Shown here in pieces: positions 15,675 to 22,268 of a stretch of 23,412 nt of DNA. Positions within the stretch are counted from its first letter, which is position 1, and each line of letters starts with the position of its first letter. Source of the stretch: a virus; IMG/VR virus record IMGVR_UViG_3300031232_000032, positions 1-23,412 of that record. One strand, 5' to 3'. The notes beneath the pieces are model-generated. The model was not told the DNA's origin, did no database searches, and saw only the letters and a program-made list of their open reading frames with translations. The translations under genes and the position numbers were made by a program.

Positions 15675-17897
15675 TTAAGCCGGATGTGGCGGAGCGGTCG
15701 GCCTCACCGCCGGGAGACCTTCCGCGCCCTCGGTTCCCCGGGGCGCCGAAGACTGGCCCGTGGGTCCACCGGGGCCGCCGAACTGCGGGCCAGCGCCCGG
15801 GGGCGGAGGAGCGCCGGGCGGACCGGGCGGACCAGGATGAGCTCCGGGGCCACCGGGAGGAGCGGCGCCAGGCTGGCCCAGCGCGGAGCCCTCCGGGTTG
15901 TCGGGGTCGAGGTTGGCGGCCAGGAGCTGGTGCCAGTCGCAGAAGGCGTCAGCGAGGGCGCGCATTCCAGGAGGCGCGGACCGGTAGGCGTTCGTCTTCC
16001 GGTGGCCCTTGTTCACCTGCTCGATGATCACGGCGTGGTTGTCGAAGTCGAACGCCTCGATCCCCAGCGCGCGGAGCGTGTCCCGCTCGGAGAAGGGCGG
16101 AGCCATCGGGCTCGCCATCGCGCGCATCGCCGCCTTCTGCTGGCCCTGGACGATCGCCAGCTTCACCCCGTCCACGGTCAGGGCCTGGAGCTTGGCGACC
16201 GCGTCGTCTCCGTTGTCGCGATCCTGGATGTCGGGGTCCCACTCCTCGTTGTCGGGCTCGGCCAGGTTGAGCAGCCGCATGCCGCGCTGAGGATCGAGCC
16301 ACCCGTTGCCCATGTACTTCTCGATCCGGTCGGTCCGCTCGGCGCGGGAGACGGGCAGCGCGGACCCGGGCTGGACGACGACGCCGGCGATCCCGGTGAG
16401 CTGCTCGCCCTTGAACCGGACCACCTCGGTCCGCCGGTTCGAGCCAACGATGCTGAGGAGCCGGTCCTCACGGACGCGCGCGCGCAGCATGCCCATCAGC
16501 ATCTCGCCCGACTCCTGGTAGCCGTCCTCGATGTTCTGGGAGACGGTCCCAAGCACCGTGCCCGCGTACTCCTGGAGGTAGGAGACCATCCGTCCGGACC
16601 GCGTCTCGCCCGGCGCCTTGCCCGAGAGGATGTCCGTGTTGCCGGCGAGCTCCTTCACCATGCCGATCAGCGCGTTGCGCATCTCGATGTGGTGCGCGGG
16701 GAGACCGGGCGGCGTGTACGCCTGGGGAGTGTACGGGTGGAAATATTCCACCACCTCGTCATCGGTCTTGTCCCAGCTCTCGCGCGGCACGTTCGCCTGG
16801 TAGGGGATCAGGGTCTTCGGGCGGAGCGCCTTGCGGTTGTACTCCTGCTGTGAAAACTCGATGTCCACGATCTTGTTGAGGTCGATCAGTTGCCGCGCCG
16901 TGGACGTGGAGTAGTAGCCGTCGGTGTCGATCTCCCCGAACTTCACGAAGGGGATCTCCGGCATGCCCTCGGCGACGGGCCCCGCCTCGGCGACCTCCTT
17001 GCCGTTCACGATCACGGCGTAGAGCCCTTGGTCGAAGGTGTCGCTCCCGGGAGAGTCCGGCCGCGCCGCACCCCGCCGGTAGTGGATCACCTGGAGCTCA
17101 ACGCGGTTGAGCACCGTCACGGGAACGGTGGACTCGTAGCCGTAGAGCTGGGTCAGGAGCGCGCGGCCTTGCTGCGTCGAGGGGTCGATCGGGTTGATCT
17201 TCCCGCGGAGCGACGGGTACATCGTGAGCACCTTCCCGATCGGCAGGAAGGCCCGGTAGATCAGCCGCTGGGTTCCGTCCAGGTCGTCGGCGCCCGGCTC
17301 GACCAGCACCTCGTGCGGCTTCGCTACGTCGATGAACGGCTCCCCCATGAATCCGTTCAGCGCTTCCCCCGTGCTCTGCTTGCGCTCCCACTCGCCGCCG
17401 GCCATCGGATCCCAACCGTGGCGGAGGTAGGAGATCCCGGGGACCAGCATCCACAGGATCGCCCTGCGGAGCTTCTTCCCCATCTTGAGCTTGCGGTAGT
17501 ACGCCTCGAGCACCTTCATGCCCAGGCGCGTCGCCTGGCGGCTGGCCTCGTCGGAGTTGGCCGGGACGCACGTCCACGCCGGCCGGTTCTTGGTCAGGTG
17601 GCCGAGCCGCGTCATGACCGCATTCATGGTGAGGTTGATCACCATCTTGGGGATGTCGGTCTGCTCGATCTCGATCAGCCGGTCGTCGCGCCAGCTCACC
17701 CAGTGGCGCCCCTTAAAATAGGCCCACGCCTTGAGCCACTCCCGCTCCTCGTCCGTGCGCAGGCGGAGCGCCGCGTTCTGCAGCTCCTGGACGTCCTGGA
17801 TCAGCTTGTCGGGGTTGACGTAGCTGTTGTCGACGCCGACGTTCGCCGGGTTCTGGGTGATCGCGCCGGGATCGGGAGGGGGAGGGCTCGTCAGCAT
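15675..17897 (-). CDS. Portal protein, P22 gp1-like, with collagen-like C-terminal tail
   Basis: A 740-aa protein that would form the dodecameric channel through which DNA is packaged and ejected. It starts at the ATG at 17897, three bases after the upstream stop, with AAGAAGG upstream. The core fits P22-type portals: an acidic/helical start, IPKMVINLTMNAVMTRLGHL near residue 85, PGISYLRHGWDP near 150, a helical stem region with DTDGYYSTSTARQLIDLNKI and RPKTLIPYQANVP, then NTDILSGKAPGETRSGRM near 430. Length is close to P22 gp1 (725 aa). The last 66 or so residues are Gly-Pro-rich (HPGPPGPPGAPPPPGAGP), a disordered collagen-like extension replacing the barrel or its tail. Such tails are unusual in portals. 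Strong assignment. Confidence 0.9.
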   Translation of the reverse strand: MLTSPPPPDPGAITQNPANVGVDNSYVNPDKLIQDVQELQNAALRLRTDEEREWLKAWAYFKGRHWVSWRDDRLIEIEQTDIPKMVINLTMNAVMTRLGHLTKNRPAWTCVPANSDEASRQATRLGMKVLEAYYRKLKMGKKLRRAILWMLVPGISYLRHGWDPMAGGEWERKQSTGEALNGFMGEPFIDVAKPHEVLVEPGADDLDGTQRLIYRAFLPIGKVLTMYPSLRGKINPIDPSTQQGRALLTQLYGYESTVPVTVLNRVELQVIHYRRGAARPDSPGSDTFDQGLYAVIVNGKEVAEAGPVAEGMPEIPFVKFGEIDTDGYYSTSTARQLIDLNKIVDIEFSQQEYNRKALRPKTLIPYQANVPRESWDKTDDEVVEYFHPYTPQAYTPPGLPAHHIEMRNALIGMVKELAGNTDILSGKAPGETRSGRMVSYLQEYAGTVLGTVSQNIEDGYQESGEMLMGMLRARVREDRLLSIVGSNRRTEVVRFKGEQLTGIAGVVVQPGSALPVSRAERTDRIEKYMGNGWLDPQRGMRLLNLAEPDNEEWDPDIQDRDNGDDAVAKLQALTVDGVKLAIVQGQQKAAMRAMASPMAPPFSERDTLRALGIEAFDFDNHAVIIEQVNKGHRKTNAYRSAPPGMRALADAFCDWHQLLAANLDPDNPEGSALGQPGAAPPGGPGAHPGPPGPPGAPPPPGAGPQFGGPGGPTGQSSAPRGTEGAEGLPAVRPTAPPHPA

Positions 17898-17900
17898 GGC

Positions 17901-18200
17901 TCAGGCCTTCTTGGCGAAGGAGCGGCCGGCGCGGCGCAGCGCGCCCTGCCGGAGGGGATTCGGAGGAGCGGAGAGACCGGGCAGGCCGGGCGGCTTCGGC
18001 ATGCGGAGGCCAGCGGTCAGGCCGCGCGCGCCGCCACCGGGGAAGCCGCTGCCCATGCCCGGCATCCCCGGCGCCGAGGGCAGACCGGGAGCTCCCGGCA
18101 TCTGCGGCATGCCCGGGAGACCAGGAGGCCGGGGAGGAGCGGGCGGCCCCATCCCCTTGCCGATCAGTTGCCCTGCCTTCCTACGGAACGGGTTCGCCAT
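17901..18200 (-). CDS. Collagen-like Gly-Pro-rich small protein
   Basis: A 99-aa protein; AAGGAG lies 7 bases before the ATG at 18200, and the gene overlaps the upstream one by 20 bases. Residues about 20-50 run in perfect triplets of the form G-x-P (GLP GMP QMP GAP GLP), flanked by basic ends (NPFRRKAGQLIGKGMG and LRRAGRSFAKKA). Collagen-like repeats in phages usually sit in fibre or head-surface proteins and can trimerise. The next gene, the portal, also ends in a collagen-like tail, which suggests a shared role at the head vertex. The function is unknown; translation is well supported by spacing and the ribosome site. Confidence 0.75.
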   Translation of the reverse strand: MANPFRRKAGQLIGKGMGPPAPPRPPGLPGMPQMPGAPGLPSAPGMPGMGSGFPGGGARGLTAGLRMPKPPGLPGLSAPPNPLRQGALRRAGRSFAKKA

Positions 18201-18567
18201 TGGCCTTCTCCTTGCGACGGTTGTCCCCCAACCCCAGCATCTCCTCGGTGGCCGTCAGCTCGCGCTTGCGCCTGACGCCCGGCTCCGGACTCGGCGCCCC
18301 GGTGTAGGCGCGCTCCGCCGCCGCGGCCTCGCTCAGGCTCTTCGCCTCGACCAGCCGCTCCAGCCGCTCCACGTGCTCGCGCCAGTCCCGGCGCTCCTCG
18401 CCAAAGCGGACGAGCACGTTGTTCAGCACCTCGTTTGCGTCGTCGCGCCCCTCGCGTGCATCAGCGAGCCGCGACTCTGAGGAAAAGAACGAGAGGAGCG
18501 CCTCGACGAAGCGCATCACCACTGCGACGCCGACGGCCCAGGCCATCCAAACCGGAAGCACGAACAT
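18181..18567 (-). CDS. Small membrane/coiled-coil protein between terminase and portal
   Basis: A 128-aa protein. The ATG at 18567 overlaps the terminase stop by one base (TGATG), with GGGGAG 7 bases upstream, so it is translationally coupled. Residues 2-18 (FVLPVWMAWAVGVAVVM) form one hydrophobic segment, followed by an amphipathic stretch with FVEALLSFFSS, then a charged helix (EERRDWREHVERLERLVEAK, residues about 63-82) likely to be a coiled coil. The C-terminus is basic and polar. A single N-terminal membrane segment plus coiled coil resembles an i-spanin (Rz) in topology, but no o-spanin partner with a lipobox is seen nearby and the position is not typical. Function unknown. Confidence 0.72.
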   Translation of the reverse strand: MFVLPVWMAWAVGVAVVMRFVEALLSFFSSESRLADAREGRDDANEVLNNVLVRFGEERRDWREHVERLERLVEAKSLSEAAAAERAYTGAPSPEPGVRRKRELTATEEMLGLGDNRRKEKANGEPVP

Positions 18568-20531
18568 CACTCTTCTCCCCAGCACGATCCGGCTCTCACC
18601 CTGCGGACCTTGCCAGACACCTGCGCGATCGGCACCTTCCCTTGCTCTGGCCAGTCCGGGGTGAGACGCGGACCGGGGAGCCTCTGCGCTGCCTGCGGGT
18701 TCGGGAGGCGCCGGATGGGCCCGCAGTGAAGGTGGACTTGGAACCCGATCGCGCCCGCCATGATCCAGTCGTCATGCTTCCCGGCGCGCGCCTGGGGCTT
18801 GCCCTCGATGTTCTCGAAGGTCTTGCACTCCGTGTAGAACACCTTGTCGTGGACGGCGATCGACGCATCGCGAATGGCGAAGTCGAGGGCCGACAGCATG
18901 TAGGGGCGAACCGCGTCGGTGGTGATCCACCCGGCGCGGTCGGTCGGCTCGGCCCCTTCCTTCCGGACGTCCAGGTGGTGCCACAGGCGCGGATACATGA
19001 TCCGCTGCGCCTCCTGGATCGCGGCGACGCCGTAGGCGTTCTGCTCGATCGCGACCAGCGCGTCGCCATAGTGCCAGCCGAGAAGGCACGCCACCTGGCC
19101 CAGCGTGCGCGACGTGGCGTCGTTGGTCCGCCAGCTCGCGACGGCGTCGCAGGTGTCGCGCCGAAGCACCACCACCTGATGGTTGTCGCCGTGCGACAGG
19201 CCAAGCGCCACGTCGGCGGAAACGATGTACTCGCAGTCCTTCCGGGGATGCTCCCAGATCTTGAGCGGACCGCCGTACTCCTCGGATACCACCACCACCA
19301 CCGGCGTCCGGCGGCCTGGGCCGCGGTCCTCGAGCGAGGTCTTGCTCTCGATCTTCCCGGTGAGCAGCGGCGGCCGGACGCCCTTGGAGCTCTTCTCCAG
19401 CGCCTCCAGCGTGCTCGCCAGGAAGAAGAGCTTGCCGCTGCCCTTGAACGCGAGCTCGTCGGTGGCCGGGTACTCCTCATCGAACACGTCCTCCGGCGTC
19501 ATGCCGGCCTTGCGCATGTCCGGGTTGTGGAGCTGGACGCGTCGGAACTGGGCCTGCTCGAGGTTGAGCTTGTACCGCTCGGCGTAGTCGCGCTCGGCCC
19601 GGCTCTCCCACTCCCAGCGCTGCTTTTCCAGGCGGGACACGGCGCGGCGACAGCGCGGGTCGATCAGCCAGGAGAGGAAGATTGCGGCCCACCCAGTCCG
19701 GCCCTCCTTCGATTCCTGGTAGTGATCGTGGAACATCCCGCTCGCCCCGTTGGCGGTGGACTCCATGATCGCGAAGGTGTCGGGGGCGAACATCAGCGCG
19801 GGGCCGACCGCGTTCCAAACGTCCTTCTCCCAGTACGCGCACTCGGAGGCATGGACGAAATGGTAGGTGCCGGAGCGGCCCGGCTCGCCAGCTTCGGACG
19901 ACGTGATCTCGAGCCGCGACTGGAGCCCCGGGTAGGTGTCCCGCGTGCGCGCGTCCGGGTTGCCGAACTTGAACTCGAGCTTGTTGCTCGCCTCGACCAA
20001 GGGCCGCTTGCTCAACGCCTTCCGCTCGTCGAGCATGTGGAACTTCTTGGTCAGGTCCAGGATCGTGGAGCTCTTCTCCTTCTTGTCCGTGATAACCAGG
20101 CCGTTCACGTACTCATGCGTGGAGCAATACTGGTAGGCAAGGGCCTGACAAAAGGTGCTGATGCCGTGCTTGCGGGACTTGAGCACGATCGCGCGGACCG
20201 GCTCCCGCTTCTCCCGGAGCTTCTCGATCTCGATCGACAGCGCGAGCTGGCCCGGGTTCAGCGTGAACGGGATCACCTTGCCGCCGTCGATGTGCGGCAC
20301 CCACAGACAGGACTCGATGAAGTACCGGTGATCGTGCTTCAACCGGTAGTCGTCGCAGCTCTCGCAGCCCTCGACGAACCCGGGATGCTCGTCCTTGTGC
20401 GCCTCGAGCGACCCGTCCGCGAGCGCCTCGGCCGCCCTGCCCTCCGCCGCCGCCTGCCGCTCATCGGCTGCACGGAGACGGGCGCGGGCAAGCGACTTGC
20501 GGGCCCTGTCCGTCGAACTGCGCTCTGGCAT
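18567..20531 (-). CDS. Terminase large subunit
   Basis: A 654-aa protein, ATG at 20531 with GAGGAG five bases upstream. It is the packaging motor: an ATPase that pumps DNA into the head plus a nuclease that cuts concatemers. ATPase: Walker A-like KSRKHGIST at residues 118-126 (an R-x-x-G-x-S version of the loop), Walker B-like HFVHASE at about 224-230 followed by AYW, the usual layout of the family. Nuclease: acidic D440 in SADVALG, HGD at 447-449, E496 in VAIEQNAYG and D587/D588 in KHDDWIMAGA. All four acidic elements are present. A basic N-terminal extension (residues 1-45) precedes the Cys pair at 56 and 59. A length of 654 is long for P22 gp2 (499 aa), mostly from N- and C-terminal extensions. 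Very secure. Confidence 0.93.
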   Translation of the reverse strand: MPERSSTDRARKSLARARLRAADERQAAAEGRAAEALADGSLEAHKDEHPGFVEGCESCDDYRLKHDHRYFIESCLWVPHIDGGKVIPFTLNPGQLALSIEIEKLREKREPVRAIVLKSRKHGISTFCQALAYQYCSTHEYVNGLVITDKKEKSSTILDLTKKFHMLDERKALSKRPLVEASNKLEFKFGNPDARTRDTYPGLQSRLEITSSEAGEPGRSGTYHFVHASECAYWEKDVWNAVGPALMFAPDTFAIMESTANGASGMFHDHYQESKEGRTGWAAIFLSWLIDPRCRRAVSRLEKQRWEWESRAERDYAERYKLNLEQAQFRRVQLHNPDMRKAGMTPEDVFDEEYPATDELAFKGSGKLFFLASTLEALEKSSKGVRPPLLTGKIESKTSLEDRGPGRRTPVVVVVSEEYGGPLKIWEHPRKDCEYIVSADVALGLSHGDNHQVVVLRRDTCDAVASWRTNDATSRTLGQVACLLGWHYGDALVAIEQNAYGVAAIQEAQRIMYPRLWHHLDVRKEGAEPTDRAGWITTDAVRPYMLSALDFAIRDASIAVHDKVFYTECKTFENIEGKPQARAGKHDDWIMAGAIGFQVHLHCGPIRRLPNPQAAQRLPGPRLTPDWPEQGKVPIAQVSGKVRRVRAGSCWGEE

Positions 20532-20533
20532 GC

Positions 20534-20938
20534 TTACTCCTCGAGGGACGCCCGCAGCCTCGCGCGATCGCGCTTCCGGGCATAGAACTCCGCGTCGCGG
20601 TGCTTCCGGTTGCAGAAGCCCGGCTTCGCGTTGAACTTCTTCTTCGCCGTGAACTCCTTGCCGCAGCACCGGTAGCCGCAGCGGAGCACCCACTCCTTCG
20701 CCGGCGCGCTGTACTGGCGGAGAGCAGCCGCGCGCCGCTCCTCCTCCCGGTGCTCTTCGATCGCGTCGTTCGCCCCGACCAGCCGCGCGATGCGCCCCAG
20801 CGGGCAGCGGCAGATCTGGCGGAGCTGGAGCTCCCGGCACTTGTCCCGCGCCAGCGGCCCCTTCATCGGGCACGCGACCTCGCCCGTGGCCTGGATCACC
20901 GCCAACGAGCTCGCTACCGTCTTGCTCAGCACGGTCAC
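20534..20938 (-). CDS. Cys-rich zinc-finger-like protein upstream of terL
   Basis: A 134-aa protein when started at the GTG at 20938; the longer frame to 21112 runs through the tRNA and is rejected. An ATG at 20866 would give 110 aa. The C-terminal region has CGYRCCGKEF and then FCNRKHRDAEFYARKR, a C-x3-C-C ... C-x3-H pattern like the small zinc-binding fold of bacterial CGxxF fingers. The N-terminal part also has a Cys cluster (ACPMKG, DKCREL, ICRCPLG), which argues for the longer start. The protein is basic and could bind nucleic acid, for example as a packaging accessory or regulator. It ends two bases before the terminase ATG. Function unproven. Confidence 0.65.
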   Translation of the reverse strand: MTVLSKTVASSLAVIQATGEVACPMKGPLARDKCRELQLRQICRCPLGRIARLVGANDAIEEHREEERRAAALRQYSAPAKEWVLRCGYRCCGKEFTAKKKFNAKPGFCNRKHRDAEFYARKRDRARLRASLEE

Positions 20939-20944
20939 ATCAGC

Positions 20945-21013
20945 GACCTGGAGCGTGGTGGAGAATGGCGGGCAGGGACCAGCCGCTCCGCCAAAGAGGC
21001 CACGCTCCAGGTC
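20945..21013 (-). other. Long stem-loop directly 3' of the tRNA
   Basis: A 14-base-pair perfect inverted repeat (GACCTGGAGCGTGG at 20945-20958, complement at 21000-21013) around 41 bases. Inside is a second stem (TGGCGG/CCGCCA). It starts two bases after the tRNA 3' end and finishes seven bases before the GTG of the zinc-finger gene. The AGGT that would be that gene's ribosome site (20949-20946) lies inside the 3' arm, so the stem would hide it. No T-run, so not a plain intrinsic terminator. Confidence 0.75.
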
Positions 21014-21015
21014 TA

Positions 21016-21087
21016 CTGGGAGGGCAGGATTCGAACCCGCGATCTTCGGCTTAACAGGCCGACGCCTTACCGCTTGGCTACCTCCCA
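21016..21087 (-). tRNA. tRNA-Asn (anticodon GUU)
   Basis: A complete 72-base cloverleaf on the minus strand. The acceptor stem TGGGAGG pairs with CCTCCCA over seven base pairs. The D-arm has a GCC/GGC stem and a 9-base loop containing GG. The anticodon stem TCGGC/GCCGA encloses the loop CTGTTAA with anticodon GTT. The T-arm is GCGGG/CCTGC (one G-T pair) with the loop TTCGAAT. The discriminator base is G, as expected for bacterial tRNA-Asn. CCA is not encoded. It lies 6 bases after the stop of the 78-aa gene, within the late block, so it would be cut out of the operon transcript. Confidence 0.95.
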
Positions 21088-21093
21088 TCACCT

Positions 21094-21330
21094 TCACTTC
21101 CCCATCCCCCACTTGTGCCAGCGCTCGACCATCAGCGCCGCCAGCTCCCGCCGCTCCGCCCCAGTCAGCGAGACCATGCTCTCGACCCCCTCGCTGTACG
21201 TCGAGAGGTGGCCGTCGTAGCCGTCATAGACCGAGGCCGCCTCCTCGCCCCGCCCCGTCAGGCTAATCCCGACGACTCCGCCGGTCGCGTGCAGCTCCCG
21301 CCCCGTGCTCAGCTTGATCACCGCGTTCAT
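21094..21330 (-). CDS. Small conserved-looking phage protein (78 aa)
   Basis: Starts at the ATG at 21330, whose ATGA overlaps the stop of the upstream gene; GGGGGCACCG precedes it. The protein begins MNAVIKLSTGRELHATGG, then VVGISLTGRG, DGYDGHLST and finally LTGAERRELAALMVERWHKW. The pattern of a beta start with a GYDG turn and a C-terminal LT-x-x-ERREL-A-x-x-M helix is familiar from small uncharacterised phage proteins. It has no known function. It is followed by the tRNA. Confidence 0.72.
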   Translation of the reverse strand: MNAVIKLSTGRELHATGGVVGISLTGRGEEAASVYDGYDGHLSTYSEGVESMVSLTGAERRELAALMVERWHKWGMGK

Positions 21331-21695
21331 CGGTGCCCCCGCGCCAGCCTCGTCAAGAACAGCCACACCCAGTACCGCGACCGACGCACGCGCCGCCTGA
21401 CCCTGCGCACCAGACGCACCAGCCAGCGAGGCCGCCACCACTTCGGCTCCGCCCACATCCCAACGTTCAGGTAGTGGATGGCCTGCTTCGACATCGCCTC
21501 ATGCTGGACGTCGACCATGTACCGGATCGAGAGCGCGCAGTCGTCGGCGTAGGCCCGAGACAGCATCTCCTCGGCGAGCTGTAGCTTGCCTGCCCGCAGC
21601 GGCTGGATCAGGAACGCCTCCCCCTCCGGAACCAGCGGGCGCGCAACCACCGGCAGTTCCCCGCCGAACAGCCAGACCACCGACCCCATCGGCAT
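21327..21695 (-). CDS. Basic phage protein, unknown (about 122 aa)
   Basis: Start uncertain: the ATG at 21695 (MPMGSVVWLFGGELPV) is the first reasonable choice but lacks a clear Shine-Dalgarno; a GTG at 21698 and an ATG at 21689 are alternatives, and the longer frame upstream is low-complexity. Residues about 30-75 (PLRAGKLQLAEEMLSRAYAD, then IRYMVDVQHEAMSKQA) form helices. The C-terminal 40 residues are very basic and Trp-rich (RPRWLVRLVRRVRRRVRR), which could bind DNA, RNA or membrane. Its end overlaps the start of the 78-aa gene by four bases (ATGA), supporting real translation. No family recognised. Confidence 0.65.
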   Translation of the reverse strand: MPMGSVVWLFGGELPVVARPLVPEGEAFLIQPLRAGKLQLAEEMLSRAYADDCALSIRYMVDVQHEAMSKQAIHYLNVGMWAEPKWWRPRWLVRLVRRVRRRVRRSRYWVWLFLTRLARGHR

Positions 21696-21862
21696 CACGC
21701 TGCCCAGGAGGCCGTGGGACGGCGACTCCGGCTCCTCCTCCGACGCCGGGCAGCGGGACTCCGACCCGTTGGACCCCGGCCCTGTATTTTTTACCGACTC
21801 ACTTCCCGACCCGTTGTAGGGCTGGGATTGCGCAGTGGAGCATCCAGATTGAATCGGTCCGG

Positions 21863-21873
21863 CCCCCCCCCCC
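21863..21873. repeat. Homopolymer C11 (G11 on the minus strand)
   Basis: Eleven consecutive C on the plus strand. Such tracts slip easily during replication and sequencing. On the minus strand it lies about 170 bases upstream of the 122-aa gene. Confidence 0.9.
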
Positions 21874-21901
21874 AGGCCACCTCCACGGGCCGCGTCCACG
21901 T

Positions 21902-21917
21902 CCTGCGCGCGCGCAGG
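21902..21917. repeat. 16-base perfect CG palindrome
   Basis: CCTGCGCGCGCGCAGG equals its own reverse complement. Its core is alternating CG and is followed by G-runs and a further CG/TG alternating tract starting with the same CCTGCGCGCG. It may form a cruciform or Z-DNA or be a dimeric protein site. Confidence 0.85.
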
Positions 21918-22025
21918 CTGGGGGCGGGGGAGGGGGCCTGCGCGCGTGCGCGCGTGCGCGGGCGCGATCCACACATGCAGCGCGGCGGCGGCGGCCGGCG
22001 GCGCAGCGGCGGACGCATCGTGCGC

Positions 22026-22054
22026 TTGACGCAGCGTCAGCGACGTGCTAGACG
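22026..22054 (+). promoter_or_regulatory. Candidate promoter with overlapping operator for the 62-aa gene
   Basis: TTGACG (22026-22031) is followed after 17 bases by TAGACG (22049-22054). The perfect inverted repeat TGACG-CAG-CGTCA (22027-22039) overlaps the -35, so a dimeric regulator bound there would block it. If the start of transcription is about 7 bases after the -10, it falls near the second ATG at 22062 and translation would be leaderless. Confidence 0.45.
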
Positions 22055-22055
22055 G

Positions 22056-22244
22056 ATGGTCATGGACGCCATCGACACCGCCATCGCTCAGAGCATCAGC
22101 TATCGCAAGACCGTCGAGCTGCCGTACGACCTGGACGCTGCTCACGTCCTTCTCTGTCTGTCCGAGACCTCCCGCCGCACGTCCAAGGGAGTCGAGTACA
22201 GCGCTCGCCATCCGAGGTGGACGGTGGTCCTGATCGGGCAGTGA
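22056..22244 (+). CDS. Small plus-strand accessory (moron-like) protein
   Basis: A 62-aa protein (60 aa from the ATG at 22062), the only plus-strand gene within the late block. It begins MVMDAIDTAIAQSISYRKTV, then ELPYDLDAAHVLLCLSE, and ends HPRWTVVLIGQ: a helix, a strand, a helix and a closing strand, well balanced for a small folded protein. The antisense frame is Pro/Ser/Gly-rich and looks like a shadow. No Shine-Dalgarno is visible; a promoter with operator-like repeat lies just upstream. Opposite orientation and own control are features of phage morons, often expressed in lysogens. I do not recognise the family. Confidence 0.65.
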   Translation: MVMDAIDTAIAQSISYRKTVELPYDLDAAHVLLCLSETSRRTSKGVEYSARHPRWTVVLIGQ

Positions 22245-22268
22245 GCGCTTCGCGGGGGTCTTGCTCAC
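22241..22268. other. Inverted repeat containing both convergent stop codons
   Basis: GTGAGC (22241-22246) and GCTCAC (22263-22268) pair around 16 bases. The stop of the plus-strand 62-aa gene and the stop of the minus-strand small terminase each lie in one arm. A weak two-way terminator is possible, but there is no T-run. Confidence 0.35.

Larger units (their letters stand above)
21696..22025. other. Non-coding low-complexity region
   Basis: About 330 bases with no convincing gene. From left to right it holds direct repeats CCGACCCGTTG at 21761-21771 and 21806-21816 flanking an A/T-rich patch with TTTTTT (21787-21792), C11 at 21863-21873, the palindrome CCTGCGCGCGCGCAGG (21902-21917), three runs of five G at 21920-21936, an alternating purine-pyrimidine CG/TG tract (about 21940-21960) and a CGG-rich tract (about 21983-22012). 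The frames through it give Pro/Arg/Ala-rich nonsense. It separates a minus-strand gene from the plus-strand 62-aa gene and may be a regulatory, packaging or replication site. Confidence 0.6.

Noticed and set aside
18435-20585. A 716-aa plus-strand open frame opposite terL
   Set aside because: The minus strand carries complete ATPase and nuclease motifs; the plus frame is Arg/Leu/Val-rich without motifs.
21016-21087. The tRNA as a prophage attachment site
   Set aside because: No second copy of the tRNA 3' end and no integrase in the window; the tRNA sits within the late operon.
20939-21112. N-terminal extension of the zinc-finger gene up to an ATG at 21112
   Set aside because: It would translate the complete tRNA-Asn gene and the stem-loop behind it, which is not plausible.
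21902-22012. CRISPR-like or tandem-repeat array in the CG-rich stretch
   Set aside because: The repeats are irregular and have no uniform spacers; it is low-complexity sequence.
21696-22268. The upstream half of a 313-aa minus-strand open frame
   Set aside because: It covers the low-complexity region and the antisense of the 62-aa plus gene, with Ser/Gly/Pro-rich nonsense; only the last part from about 21695 looks like a gene.
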